Positions 15,429 through 24,331 of a stretch of 64,000 nucleotides of DNA are shown here, in pieces. Numbering within the stretch: position 1 is the stretch's first letter; the number at the start of each line of letters is the position of its first letter. The position numbers and the translations under genes were made by a program. The notes under the pieces were generated by a model. That model ran no database searches. It was not told the DNA's origin and worked only from the letters and a program-made list of their open reading frames with translations. The stretch is from Streptomyces sp. CoH27 (GTDB lineage Bacteria; Actinomycetota; Actinomycetes; Streptomycetales; Streptomycetaceae), in the NCBI RefSeq assembly GCF_020181035.1, contig NZ_JAIQYY010000025.1, positions 1 through 64,000 on the forward strand, written 5' to 3'.

Positions 15429-17888
15429 ATGGCCCGCCGCAGCACGAAGACCCCGCCGCCCGACGACTCGTACGAGGAGAAGATCCTCGACATCGACGTC
15501 GTGGACGAGATGCGTGGCTCCTACCTTGAGTACGCGTACTCGGTCATCTATTCGCGCGCCCTGCCGGACGCCCGTGACGGCCTCAAGCCGGTGCACCGCC
15601 GGATCGTGTACCAGATGAACGAGATGGGCCTGCGCCCCGACCGCGGCTACGTGAAGTGCGCGCGTGTCGTCGGCGAGGTCATGGGCAAGCTGCACCCGCA
15701 CGGCGACGCGTCGATCTACGACGCGCTGGTGCGCATGGCCCAGCCCTTCTCCATGCGCATGCCGCTGGTCGACGGCCACGGCAACTTCGGCTCGCTGGGC
15801 AACGACGACCCGCCGGCCGCCATGCGGTACACCGAGTGCCGGCAGGCCGAGGCCACGAGCCTGATGACCGAGTCGATCGACGAGGATACGGTCGACTTCG
15901 CGCCCAACTACGACGGCCAGGAGCAGGAGCCGGTGGCGCTGCCGGCCGCCTTCCCGAACCTGCTGGTCAACGGCTCCTCGGGCATCGCGGTCGGGATGGC
16001 GACGAACATGCCGCCGCACAACCTCGGCGAGGTGATCGCGGCCGCCCGCCACCTGATCCGGTACCCGGGCGCGGACCTCGACGCGCTGATGAGGCACGTC
16101 CCGGGCCCGGACCTGCCCACCGGCGGCCGGATCGTCGGCCTGGACGGCATCCGCGACGCGTACGCGACGGGCCGCGGCACCTTCAAGATCCGTGCCACGG
16201 TCTCGATCGAGACCGTGACCGCCCGCCGCAAGGGCCTGGTCATCACCGAACTCCCCTTCGCGGTCGGCCCCGAGAAGGTCATCGCGAAGATCAAGGACCT
16301 GGTCAACAGCAAGAAGGTCCAGGGCATCGCGGACGTCAAGGACCTCACCGACCGCGAGCACGGCCTGCGCCTGGTCATCGAGATCAAGAACGGCTTCGTG
16401 CCGGAGGCGATCCTGGAGCAGCTGTACAAGCTGACCCCGATGGAGGAGTCCTTCGGCATCAACAACGTGGCCCTGGTGGACGGCCAGCCGCTCACGCTGG
16501 GCCTGAAGGAGCTGCTGGAGGTCTATCTCGACCACCGCTTCGACGTCGTCCGGCGCCGCAGCGAGTTCCGCCGCACCAAGCGCCGCGACCGGCTGCACCT
16601 GGTCGAGGGCCTGCTCACCGCGCTGGTCGACATCGACGAGGTCATCCGGCTGATCCGGTCCAGCGAGAACTCCGCGCAGGCCAAGGAGCGCCTGATGGAG
16701 CGCTTCTCGCTGAGCGAGGTCCAGACGCAGTACATCCTCGACACGCCACTGCGCCGGCTCACCAAGTACGACCGCATCGAGCTGGAGGCGGAGAAGGACA
16801 AGCTCACCGCGGAGATCGCGGAGCTGACCCGGATCCTGGAGTCCGACGCGGAACTGCGCAAGCTGGTCTCGGCCGAACTGGCCGCGGTCGCGAAGAAGTT
16901 CGGCACCGAGCGGCGTACGGTCCTGCTGGAGTCCGCGGGTGCCCAGGTGGCCGCCGTGCCGCTGCAGGTCGCCGACGACCCGTGCCGGGTGCTGATGTCC
17001 TCGACCGGCCTGCTCGCCCGTACGGCGACGGCCGGGCCGTTCCCGGAGGAGGCCGGCGCGAGGCGCGTCAAGCACGACGTGATCGTCTCGGCGGTCCCGG
17101 CGACCGCCCGCGGGGAGATCGGCGCGGTGACCTCGGCGGGCCGGCTGCTGCGCATCAACGTGGTCGATCTGCCCCAGCTGCCGGATACCGCGGCGGCCCC
17201 GACCCTGTCCGGCGGCGCCCCGCTCGCGGAGTTCGTGTCCCTGGAGGACGACGAGACGGTGGTCTGCCTGACCACGCTGGACGAGTCGTCCCCGGGTCTG
17301 GCGCTCGGCACCGAGCAGGGTGTCGTCAAGCGCGTGGTGCCCGACTATCCCTCCAACAAGGAGGAGCTGGAGGTCATCACGCTCAAGGAGGGCGACCGGA
17401 TCGTCGGCGCGGTGGAGCTGCGCACCGGCGACGAGGACCTGGTGTTCATCACGGACGACGCGCAGCTGCTGCGCTTCCAGGCGTCCATCGTGCGCCCGCA
17501 GGGCCGCCCGGCGGGCGGTATGGCCGGCATCAAGCTCGCGGACGGCGCGAAGGTGATCTCCTTCACGGCGATCGACCCGGCCGCCGACGCGGTGGTGTTC
17601 ACGGTGGCGGGCTCGCGCGGCACGCTGGACGACTCCGTGCAGACGACGGCCAAGCTGACCCCGTTCGACCAGTACCCGCGCAAGGGCCGGGCCACGGGCG
17701 GCGTGCGCTGCCAGCGGTTCCTGAAGGGTGAGGACTGCCTGTCGCTGGCCTGGGCCGGGCCCGCTCCCGCGCGCGCGGCGCAGAAGACCGGCAGCCCGGC
17801 CGAGCTGCCGGAGCTGGACCCGCGCCGCGACGGCTCGGGCACATCGCTGCCGAAGACGGTGGCGGTGGTCGCGGGGCCGGTCTTCTAG
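15429..17888 (+). CDS. parC: DNA topoisomerase IV subunit A
   Basis: An 819-residue type IIA topoisomerase A subunit, which decatenates replicated chromosomes together with ParE (encoded at 34.3-36.5 kb). The breakage-reunion domain holds the catalytic Tyr134 in AAMRYTECR, a quinolone-resistance region at about residues 86-105 (KLHPHGDASIYDAL) and a coiled-coil gate. The C-terminal beta-pinwheel covers about 510-790. It starts at ATG 15429 behind AAGGAG. It overlaps the convergent CobW gene by three bases at the stops, with no terminator between. Confidence 0.95.
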   Translation: MARRSTKTPPPDDSYEEKILDIDVVDEMRGSYLEYAYSVIYSRALPDARDGLKPVHRRIVYQMNEMGLRPDRGYVKCARVVGEVMGKLHPHGDASIYDALVRMAQPFSMRMPLVDGHGNFGSLGNDDPPAAMRYTECRQAEATSLMTESIDEDTVDFAPNYDGQEQEPVALPAAFPNLLVNGSSGIAVGMATNMPPHNLGEVIAAARHLIRYPGADLDALMRHVPGPDLPTGGRIVGLDGIRDAYATGRGTFKIRATVSIETVTARRKGLVITELPFAVGPEKVIAKIKDLVNSKKVQGIADVKDLTDREHGLRLVIEIKNGFVPEAILEQLYKLTPMEESFGINNVALVDGQPLTLGLKELLEVYLDHRFDVVRRRSEFRRTKRRDRLHLVEGLLTALVDIDEVIRLIRSSENSAQAKERLMERFSLSEVQTQYILDTPLRRLTKYDRIELEAEKDKLTAEIAELTRILESDAELRKLVSAELAAVAKKFGTERRTVLLESAGAQVAAVPLQVADDPCRVLMSSTGLLARTATAGPFPEEAGARRVKHDVIVSAVPATARGEIGAVTSAGRLLRINVVDLPQLPDTAAAPTLSGGAPLAEFVSLEDDETVVCLTTLDESSPGLALGTEQGVVKRVVPDYPSNKEELEVITLKEGDRIVGAVELRTGDEDLVFITDDAQLLRFQASIVRPQGRPAGGMAGIKLADGAKVISFTAIDPAADAVVFTVAGSRGTLDDSVQTTAKLTPFDQYPRKGRATGGVRCQRFLKGEDCLSLAWAGPAPARAAQKTGSPAELPELDPRRDGSGTSLPKTVAVVAGPVF

Positions 17889-18943
17889 TAGCCGCCGGTG
17901 CCGGGGTCTTCCTCGGTGCCCGGGACGTAGCGCAGGACGCCCCACATGCCGTGCTCATCGGCGTGTGGGGCGTCGTTCGCACACCCCTGGAGCTCCTTGT
18001 CGAGGGCTTCGGTGTCGATGCCGGAGCCGATCAGCACGAGCTGGGTGCGGCGGCCGTCCCCGGCCGGCCAGGGCTCGGGGTGGAAACGCAGGAACCGGCC
18101 GACGGCATGCACGGTGTAGCGGTTGCGGACGTCGTACGGCCCGAAGTCGACGTGTCCCTTGATCCGGTACAGCCCGTCGGGGCGGCTGTCCAGGAAGCGC
18201 ATGAGGCGACGCGGCTCCATCGGCGCGTCGGAGGCGAAGGACAGGTTGTCGTAACCGGTGTGGAGATGACCGGCGTGCTCGTCCGTGCCGCGCTCGTGCA
18301 GGTCGTCGAAGGACAGCTGCCCGATGCGCTCCTCGCTGGGCCGGCAGTCGAAGAGGAACTCCGGGTCGATGCGGCCGTAGGTGGCGGGGACGACGGCGGC
18401 GCGGTCGGTGAGGGAGCGTACGAGGCCGAGCAGCCGCTCACCGTCCGCGGCCCGGTCGAGCTTGTTGACCACCACGAGGTCGGCGAGGGCCAGGTGCCGG
18501 TCCAGCTCGGGATGCCGGGCGCGGGTGGCGTCGAACTCGGCGGCGTCCACGACCTCGACCAGGCCGCCGTAGACGACCCTGGGCTGCTCGCTGGCCAGCA
18601 CCATCCGCACGAGTTCCTGCGGCTCGGCGAGCCCGCTGGCCTCGATGACGATCACGTCGATGCCGGCGTCGGGTGCGGCGAGCCGGTCCAGGTAGACGTC
18701 GAGTTCGCTCGCGTCGACGGCGCAGCACAGGCAGCCGTTGCCGAGCGAGACGGTCGAGTCGCCGAGGGCGCCGGCGACGGCCATCGCGTCGATCTCGATG
18801 GACCCGAAGTCGTTGACGATCGCTCCGATCCGGCTGCCTCCGCTGTGGTGCAGGAGGTGGTTGAGGAGCGTGGTCTTTCCGGAGCCGAGGAACCCGGCGA
18901 GTACGACGACGGGGATCTGCTGCGGGGTGCTGCTGTTGCGCAA
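17885..18943 (-). CDS. CobW/COG0523 family GTP-dependent metallochaperone
   Basis: A 352-residue G3E GTPase. Walker A is GFLGSGKTT (17-25), NDFG is at 44-47, the metal-binding GCLCC (Cys71, 73, 74) is the signature of COG0523, and the NKLD guanine motif is at about 159-162. The C-terminal CobW domain lies at about 235-330. Such proteins deliver zinc, cobalt or iron to client enzymes. The start is TTG 18943 with GAGAGGG upstream; no later start would preserve the P-loop strand. No Zur-type site was evident near it. Confidence 0.88.
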   Translation of the reverse strand: MRNSSTPQQIPVVVLAGFLGSGKTTLLNHLLHHSGGSRIGAIVNDFGSIEIDAMAVAGALGDSTVSLGNGCLCCAVDASELDVYLDRLAAPDAGIDVIVIEASGLAEPQELVRMVLASEQPRVVYGGLVEVVDAAEFDATRARHPELDRHLALADLVVVNKLDRAADGERLLGLVRSLTDRAAVVPATYGRIDPEFLFDCRPSEERIGQLSFDDLHERGTDEHAGHLHTGYDNLSFASDAPMEPRRLMRFLDSRPDGLYRIKGHVDFGPYDVRNRYTVHAVGRFLRFHPEPWPAGDGRRTQLVLIGSGIDTEALDKELQGCANDAPHADEHGMWGVLRYVPGTEEDPGTGGY

Positions 18944-19015
18944 CGGGCGCCCTCTCTCCTGCTCTCCTGCGGACCGACTGCCGGACCAGGATAAGAGCGG
19001 CGTACCGGGGCGGGC

Positions 19016-20182
19016 TCAGGGCTGAGCCGGTACCGCCACCGGGGGCTCCGGGCCGACGTAGCGGGCGACCGGGCGGATGATCTTCGAGTCCGCCGCCTGC
19101 TCCAGGATGTTCGCGCTCCAGCCCACCACCCGGGCCGCGGCGAAGGTGGGGGTGAACATCTCGCGGGGCAGGCCGCACAGTTCCATGACCACGCCGGCGT
19201 AGAACTCGACGTTGGTGTGGAGTTCACGGCCGGGCTTCAGCTCGGCGAGGATGGCCTCGACCGTGCGCTCGACCTCCACCGCGAAGTCGACGCGGGGGCC
19301 GCCGAAGCTCTGGGCGATCTCGCGCAGCATCCGTGAACGCGGGTCCTCGGTGCGATAGATGGCGTGCCCGAACCCCATGATCCGCTCGCCGCCCAGCACC
19401 CGCTCCCGGATCCAGGGGGCGATCCGGTCCGGGGTGCCGATGGCGTCCAGGGTGTCCAGGGCCCGGCTGGGCGCGCCGCCGTGCAGCGGCCCGGACAGGG
19501 CGCCCACCGCCCCGGTCAGGCAGGCAGCTGCATCGGCGCCGGTGGAAGCGATGACGCGGGCGGTGAAGGTTGATGCGTTGAATCCGTGATCAATGGTCGA
19601 GATCAAGTATTGCTCGACCGCACGCGCCCGCCGCGGCTCCGGCTCCTCACCGGTGAGCATGTACAGGTAGTTCGCCGCGTACGCGAGATCCTCGCGCGGC
19701 TCGACCGGGTCGAGGCCCTGCCCCAGCCGGTACAGCGCGGTGAGCAGTGTCGGCACGGCCGCACAGGCGGCCAGAGTGTCGGCGCGGCGCCGGTCGGCGT
19801 CGACGTCGTACACCGGCCGCATGCCCCGTGCCGCGCCGAGCAGGGACAGGGCCGTCCGCAGGCCGGACAGCGGGCCGGAGGCACGGCTCGCCGCGGCGAG
19901 CGCGGGCAGTGCGGCGCGGACCTCGGCGGGCAGCCTGCGCAGCGCGGCGGTCTCGGCCGCGAAGGCGGCGCGGCGCCGTGCGTCCGGAAGCGTGCCATGG
20001 ACCAGGAGATGCCAGACGTCCTCGAAGCCGCGGGTCCGCGCGAGTTCGACGGCCGAGTACTGACGGTAGTGGTAGAAGCCCTCCCGCCCGCGGACGTCGC
20101 CGATCTCGGTCTGGGTGACGACGACGCCCGCGAGGCCGCGCGGGGCCTCGATGAGCGGGGTGGCGGTCCTGTTGATGGACAT
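19016..20182 (-). CDS. Citrate synthase paralogue without DNA-binding domain
   Basis: A 388-residue citrate synthase fold protein. Active-site segments are DHGFNAST, SGPLHGGA (His), GFGHAIYRTEDPR (His) and NVEFYAG. In most citrate synthases the last motif carries the catalytic Asp (NVD), but here it is Glu, so activity may be altered. It starts at ATG 20182 with a strong GGAGGAG. It is divergent from a second citrate synthase-like gene that has an HTH, across a spacer packed with TTGAY half-sites. It may be a citrate or 2-methylcitrate synthase, possibly acting with the partner. Confidence 0.9.
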   Translation of the reverse strand: MSINRTATPLIEAPRGLAGVVVTQTEIGDVRGREGFYHYRQYSAVELARTRGFEDVWHLLVHGTLPDARRRAAFAAETAALRRLPAEVRAALPALAAASRASGPLSGLRTALSLLGAARGMRPVYDVDADRRRADTLAACAAVPTLLTALYRLGQGLDPVEPREDLAYAANYLYMLTGEEPEPRRARAVEQYLISTIDHGFNASTFTARVIASTGADAAACLTGAVGALSGPLHGGAPSRALDTLDAIGTPDRIAPWIRERVLGGERIMGFGHAIYRTEDPRSRMLREIAQSFGGPRVDFAVEVERTVEAILAELKPGRELHTNVEFYAGVVMELCGLPREMFTPTFAAARVVGWSANILEQAADSKIIRPVARYVGPEPPVAVPAQP

Positions 20183-20199
20183 GGTTCTCCTCCCTGGAC

Positions 20200-20267
20200 T
20201 TGATCCCGACTGTCAATGCTTGACTCATCTCTTGTCAACATTGATTCAATCAATCTAACGCTATCAA
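20200..20267. promoter_or_regulatory. Array of seven TTGAY half-sites between divergent citrate synthase genes
   Basis: Forward TTGAC/TTGAT half-sites begin at 20200, 20220 and 20241. Reverse ones (GTCAA/ATCAA) lie at 20212-20216, 20234-20238, 20249-20253 and 20263-20267. They build three perfect palindromic units: GTCAATGCTTGAC, TTGAC-N9-GTCAA and TTGATTCAATCAA. The patch is AT-rich against a very GC-rich background and covers both promoters. The likely binder is the HTH-citrate synthase encoded on the right. Confidence 0.65.
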
Positions 20268-20296
20268 GGTGTGCAGAGACGACTACCGTGACCCCC

Positions 20297-21553
20297 ATGC
20301 GCGATCACGAACCCGCTTCCGGCCGTCCCGGACGAAGGCTGACCACCAAGGAGACCGCCGAACTGCTCGGCGTGAAGCCCGAGACGGTCTACGCGTACGT
20401 GAGCCGCGGCCTGCTCAGCAGCAGACGCGAACCCGGTGGCCGGGCCAGCACCTTCGAGGCGAAGGAAGTCGAGGCCCTCGCCCGGCGCAACCGGCGCGAG
20501 GCAGCGGCGCACCCGGGCTCCGGCGGCGACCTGTCGGTCCGGACCCGCATCACGCTGATCGAGCAGGACCGGTACTACTTCCGAGGCGTGGACGCCGTGG
20601 AGCTGGCCCTGCGTCACTCCTACGAGGAGGTCGCGGAGTGGCTGTGGACGGGCCGGCTGACTCCGGGCGTCACCCTGTCCGCTCCCGGCCCCACGGTCGA
20701 GGTCGCCCGCCGCGCGGTGCACGCGCTGTCCGAGCACGCCTCCCCCACCGACCGGCTCCGGGTGGCGGCGATCGCCGCTGCGGCCGAGGACCCGCTGCGC
20801 TTCGACCTGTCCGAGGACGCCGTGCTGAACACCGCGCGGATCCTCATCCCCACGCTCGTCGCCGCACTGCCGCCGGCCCTGTACGCCCCCGAGGACGATG
20901 GCCCGCTGGCCCACCGCCTCTGGGCCCGGCTGACCGCACGCCCGGCCGACGAGGCGTCCCTGCGCGTCCTGGACACCGCGCTCGCCCTGCTCGCCGACCA
21001 CGACCTGGCCGCCTCCACGCTCGCCGTCCGGGTCGCCGCCTCGGCCCGGGCGCACGCCTACGCCGCCGTCTCGGCGGGGCTCGGCGTCCTGGAGGGCCCG
21101 CTGCACGGCGCAGCGAGCAGCATGGCCCACCGCCTGCTGCTCGACGTGCTCGACCAGGGCACGGCGGTCCCGGTGATCGCCGACGAGCTGCGCGCGGGCC
21201 GCCGCGTCCCCGGGCTCGGCCACCGGCTGTACGCCGGCGAAGACCCTCGCGCGCGCGTGCTGTTCGGCCTGCTGGAGCAGGTTCCGGGCGCCGAGCCCGC
21301 GCTGCTCGCGGCGCGGGACATCGTCGCCACGACCGCCCGGCACACGCCGCTCCACGCCAACGTCGACCTGGCCCTGGCGGTGTTCACCGCGTCCAGCGGC
21401 ATGCCCGCCACGGCGGGCGAGACGATCTTCGCCGTCGCCCGGACGGCGGGCTGGATCGCGCACGCGCTGGAGGAGTACGGCGAGCGCCCGTTGCGCATGC
21501 GCCCCGTCGGTCACTACGTCGGCCCGCGACCGCCGCAGCCCCTGCCGGAGTAA
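20297..21553 (+). CDS. Citrate synthase-like protein with N-terminal MerR/excisionase-type HTH
   Basis: A protein of about 418 residues. Residues 14-60 (RRLTTKETAELLGVKPETVY) form a helix-turn-helix with a wing, like MerR or excisionase proteins. The rest is a citrate synthase fold with GPLHGAA, GLGHRLYAGEDPR and NVDLALAV, where the catalytic Asp is present. A metabolic enzyme fold joined to a DNA-binding domain suggests a regulator that senses acyl-CoA or oxaloacetate, or a bifunctional enzyme. Start is ATG 20297; GTG 20288 is possible. It probably binds the adjacent TTGAY array and controls both genes. Confidence 0.88.
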   Translation: MRDHEPASGRPGRRLTTKETAELLGVKPETVYAYVSRGLLSSRREPGGRASTFEAKEVEALARRNRREAAAHPGSGGDLSVRTRITLIEQDRYYFRGVDAVELALRHSYEEVAEWLWTGRLTPGVTLSAPGPTVEVARRAVHALSEHASPTDRLRVAAIAAAAEDPLRFDLSEDAVLNTARILIPTLVAALPPALYAPEDDGPLAHRLWARLTARPADEASLRVLDTALALLADHDLAASTLAVRVAASARAHAYAAVSAGLGVLEGPLHGAASSMAHRLLLDVLDQGTAVPVIADELRAGRRVPGLGHRLYAGEDPRARVLFGLLEQVPGAEPALLAARDIVATTARHTPLHANVDLALAVFTASSGMPATAGETIFAVARTAGWIAHALEEYGERPLRMRPVGHYVGPRPPQPLPE

Positions 21554-21587
21554 GACACGGCCGGGCCGGAAGTCACCCCGGGCAGAG

Positions 21588-21606
21588 TCAGGTTAGGCTC
21601 ACCTCT
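21588..21606 (+). promoter_or_regulatory. Iron box (DmdR/IdeR site) overlapping a leaderless promoter
   Basis: TCAGGTTAGGCTCACCTCT agrees at 15 of 19 positions with the actinobacterial iron box TTAGGTTAGGCTAACCTAA. Inside it, TAGGCT (21594-21599) can act as a -10 element, with transcription beginning at or near GTG 21607. That would make the mRNA leaderless and let iron-loaded DmdR1 block the promoter directly. Confidence 0.7.
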
Positions 21607-22548
21607 GTGAGTAGGTGTGCGACCGTCTCCCGGAGCCTCGACGAGCCCGTTTCCGGTACGGCGGCCACGGCGACGACGTGGCTGCTGCTGGAACAGCCCG
21701 GCCCGTGGGGTGCCAATGCGCTCACATCCAGCCATCTGGACCGCGCGCTGGGCCGGGCGCTGGAGCGCGCCGCCGACGGGACCGGCGTGCGCGTCGCGCT
21801 CATCCGGCGACCCGGGCGGCACGCCGACCCCGGCACACCGCCGCTCCGGCATGTGTACGCGGCCCACACCGTTCCGGGAAACGTGTGGCTGCACAGCGCC
21901 ACAGTCCGAGATCCGAACCGACTCCTCGGCCTCGACTTCGCCGCCCTCGGCACGGGCGACCACCGTTCCTTCGGCTCCGCTGTCGACGGCCGGCCTCACA
22001 CGGGCGACCCGCTCGCGCTCGTGTGCACCAACGGCAAGCGTGACCGCTGCTGCGCCCTGCTGGGCCGCCCCCTCGCCGGCGAGCTGGCCGCCTCGGGGGT
22101 GCGCGGGCTCTGGGAGGTCACCCATCTGGGTGGGCATCGCTTCTCACCGACGGTGCTCGTCCTGCCGTACGGCTACGCGTACGGCCGCGCCGAGGCGCAC
22201 ACCGTCAAGGAAGCGCTGCACGGCGTCCAGGAGGGGCGCGTGGTGGTCGAAGGGTGCCGGGGGTGCTCCGCCTGGGAACGGCCCGGCCAGGCGGCCGAGC
22301 TGGCCGTCCGGTCGGCGGCGGGCGAGGACCGCGCGGGCGTGCTCAGCGTCGTACGGACCGACGGCGGCGGCCCGCGCTGGGAGGTCACCGTCGCCCACGC
22401 CGACGGGCGGCTGTGGCGGGTCACCGTGGCCCAGGGGGCGTCGCTGCCGCCGCGCCCGGAGAGCTGCGGCGCGGAGGTGCTCGGCACACCCGCGCGGATG
22501 GACGTGGTGGCCGTGCACGAGCTGCGGCCGACAGCGCTGGCGAGTTGA
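21607..22548 (+). CDS. Sucrase/ferredoxin-like family protein
   Basis: A 313-residue protein of the Suc_Fer-like family. A thioredoxin-like ferredoxin fold is suggested by CTNGKRDRCCALLGRPLA and by HLGGHRFSPTVLVLPYG. A further Cys pair is in GCRGCSAWE. Such proteins are thought to bind a [2Fe-2S] cluster and take part in iron release or redox reactions. GTG 21607 directly follows an iron box with an embedded -10, so it is probably induced by iron starvation from a leaderless transcript. It stands alone between the citrate synthase-like gene and a sensor kinase. Confidence 0.85.
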   Translation: MSRCATVSRSLDEPVSGTAATATTWLLLEQPGPWGANALTSSHLDRALGRALERAADGTGVRVALIRRPGRHADPGTPPLRHVYAAHTVPGNVWLHSATVRDPNRLLGLDFAALGTGDHRSFGSAVDGRPHTGDPLALVCTNGKRDRCCALLGRPLAGELAASGVRGLWEVTHLGGHRFSPTVLVLPYGYAYGRAEAHTVKEALHGVQEGRVVVEGCRGCSAWERPGQAAELAVRSAAGEDRAGVLSVVRTDGGGPRWEVTVAHADGRLWRVTVAQGASLPPRPESCGAEVLGTPARMDVVAVHELRPTALAS

Positions 22549-22620
22549 GCGGCCACCTCTTTCAAGAATTGGTCAAGAGATCCCCACCACATCCTCTGGG
22601 GCACGTCGGGTCCTCCCCCG

Positions 22621-22633
22621 TAACGTCTGACCC
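22621..22633 (+). promoter_or_regulatory. Candidate -10 element for a leaderless sensor kinase mRNA
   Basis: TAACGT (22621-22626) lies seven bases before ATG 22634, the spacing expected when transcription begins at the start codon. No Shine-Dalgarno sequence precedes the ATG. The -35 region is not clear. Confidence 0.4.
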
Positions 22634-24331
22634 ATGAGCCCCACTCCCCCCGCACGCCGCCTGCGCCTGGGTCTGCCGCGACGGGTGTTCTCCCAGGTGC
22701 TGCTCATGCAGGTGGCGATCGCCGCGGGAGTGGCCGTGCTCGCGACCGGGCTGTTCCTGGCGCCGCTGAGCAAGCAGCTGGACCAGGAGGCGATGCGCCG
22801 GGCACTGGCCATCGCCCAGACCACGGCCCAGGACCCGCAGATCGCCGAGGGCGTGCGGGACACCGCGCCGACCCCCGACGGCCCGGTGCAGCAGGAGGCC
22901 GAACGGATCCGGCGGGCCACCCGTGCCGAGTACATCGTGGTGATGGACCGGCGGGGCGTGCGCTGGTCGCACACCACCCCCGCGCAGATCGGCGAGCACG
23001 TCTCGACCGACCCCCACGACGCCCTCGTCGGCAAGCAGGTCATGGAGATCGACGACGGCACCCTGGGCCGCTCGGCCCGCGGCAAGGTGCCGCTGTACGA
23101 CGCCCGGCACCGGATCGTCGGGGCGGTCTCGGTCGGCATCGCCTACGACAGCGTGCGGGCGCGGCTGATCAGCGCGATCCCGGGGCTGTTCGCGTACGCC
23201 GGCGGCGCGCTCGCGGTGGGCGCGCTGGCCGCCTGGCTGATCTCCCGCCGGGTCCAGCGGCAGACTCGTGACCTGGCTTTCTCCGATATCTCGGCGCTGC
23301 TCGCGGAGCGCGAGGCGATGCTGCACGGCATCCGGGAGGGCGTGGTCGCCCTCGACCGCGGCGGCCGGGTCCGGCTGCTCAACGACGAGGCGCGGCGGCT
23401 GCTGGGCATCGGCGACGAAGCGGTGGGCCTGACCCCTGACGAGGCGCTCGGCGAGGGCCGCACGACCGACGTCCTGGCCGGGCGGGTCACCGGCACCGAC
23501 CTGCTCACCGTGCGCGGCCAGCGCGTGCTGGTCGCCAACCGTATGCCCACCGGCGACGGCGGCGCCGTGGCCACCCTGCGCGACCGCACCGAACTGGAGC
23601 AGCTGGGGCGGGAACTGGACTCCACGCGCGGGCTGATCGACGCCCTGCGCGCCCAGGACCACGAGCACGCCAACCGCATGCACACGCTTCTCGGGCTGCT
23701 GGAGCTGGAGATGTACGACGACGCCGTGGAGTTCGTCGGCGAGGTGGTCGGCGACCACCGGGTCACCGCCGAGCAGATCACCGAGAAGATCCATGACCCG
23801 CTGCTGGCCGCGCTGCTGGTCGGCAAGGCCACCGTGGCGGCCGAGCGCGGGGTCGCCCTGTGGGTGTCGGAACGCACCCGGCTGCCGGACCGGCTGATCG
23901 ATCCCCGCGGCCTGGTCACGGTCGTGGGCAACCTGGTGGACAACGCCCTGGACGCGGTCGCGGGCACGCTGCACGCGCGCGTGGAGGTCGAGTTGCGCAG
24001 TGAGGGCCGTACGGTCGTCCTCAGGGTGCGCGACACCGGGCCCGGGATCCCGGCGGACCAGCGGGAGCTGGTCTTCATGGACGGCTGGTCCACCAAGGAG
24101 CCGCCCGCACACGGCAAGCGGGGCATCGGGCTCTCCCTGGTGCGCCGGCTGGCCGAACGGCAGGGCGGCGGCGCGTCGGTGGGCGTCGCGGACGGCGGCG
24201 GCGCGGAGTTCACCGTGATCCTGCCCGAGGCGCTCACCGAGCCGGAACCGGAACCGGCGCCCGCGCTCGCGGTATCCGCGGGGCCGGCCCCGGAGCACGT
24301 TCCCGCCGCTGCCGAGGAGGAGGCACGATGA
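22634..24331 (+). CDS. CitA/DcuS-type sensor histidine kinase
   Basis: A 565-residue membrane kinase. TM1 spans about residues 20-43, the extracellular PASC/CitA-like sensor about 44-178 and TM2 about 179-203. A cytoplasmic PAS domain spans about 215-320. The dimerisation helix carries the phosphorylatable His343 in AQDHEHANRMH (SpoB-like), and the HATPase contains NLVDNALDAV, DTGPGIP and GKRGIGLSLV. A Pro/Ala-rich tail follows. CitA-family kinases sense external di- or tricarboxylates. Its stop overlaps the response regulator start (ATGA), so the two are a cognate pair. Confidence 0.92.
   Translation: MSPTPPARRLRLGLPRRVFSQVLLMQVAIAAGVAVLATGLFLAPLSKQLDQEAMRRALAIAQTTAQDPQIAEGVRDTAPTPDGPVQQEAERIRRATRAEYIVVMDRRGVRWSHTTPAQIGEHVSTDPHDALVGKQVMEIDDGTLGRSARGKVPLYDARHRIVGAVSVGIAYDSVRARLISAIPGLFAYAGGALAVGALAAWLISRRVQRQTRDLAFSDISALLAEREAMLHGIREGVVALDRGGRVRLLNDEARRLLGIGDEAVGLTPDEALGEGRTTDVLAGRVTGTDLLTVRGQRVLVANRMPTGDGGAVATLRDRTELEQLGRELDSTRGLIDALRAQDHEHANRMHTLLGLLELEMYDDAVEFVGEVVGDHRVTAEQITEKIHDPLLAALLVGKATVAAERGVALWVSERTRLPDRLIDPRGLVTVVGNLVDNALDAVAGTLHARVEVELRSEGRTVVLRVRDTGPGIPADQRELVFMDGWSTKEPPAHGKRGIGLSLVRRLAERQGGGASVGVADGGGAEFTVILPEALTEPEPEPAPALAVSAGPAPEHVPAAAEEEAR

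Noticed and set aside
15396..17945. Long reverse frame across parC
   Set aside because: Shadow of the parC coding sequence; Arg/Leu/Gln-rich, with no ribosome binding site or domain.
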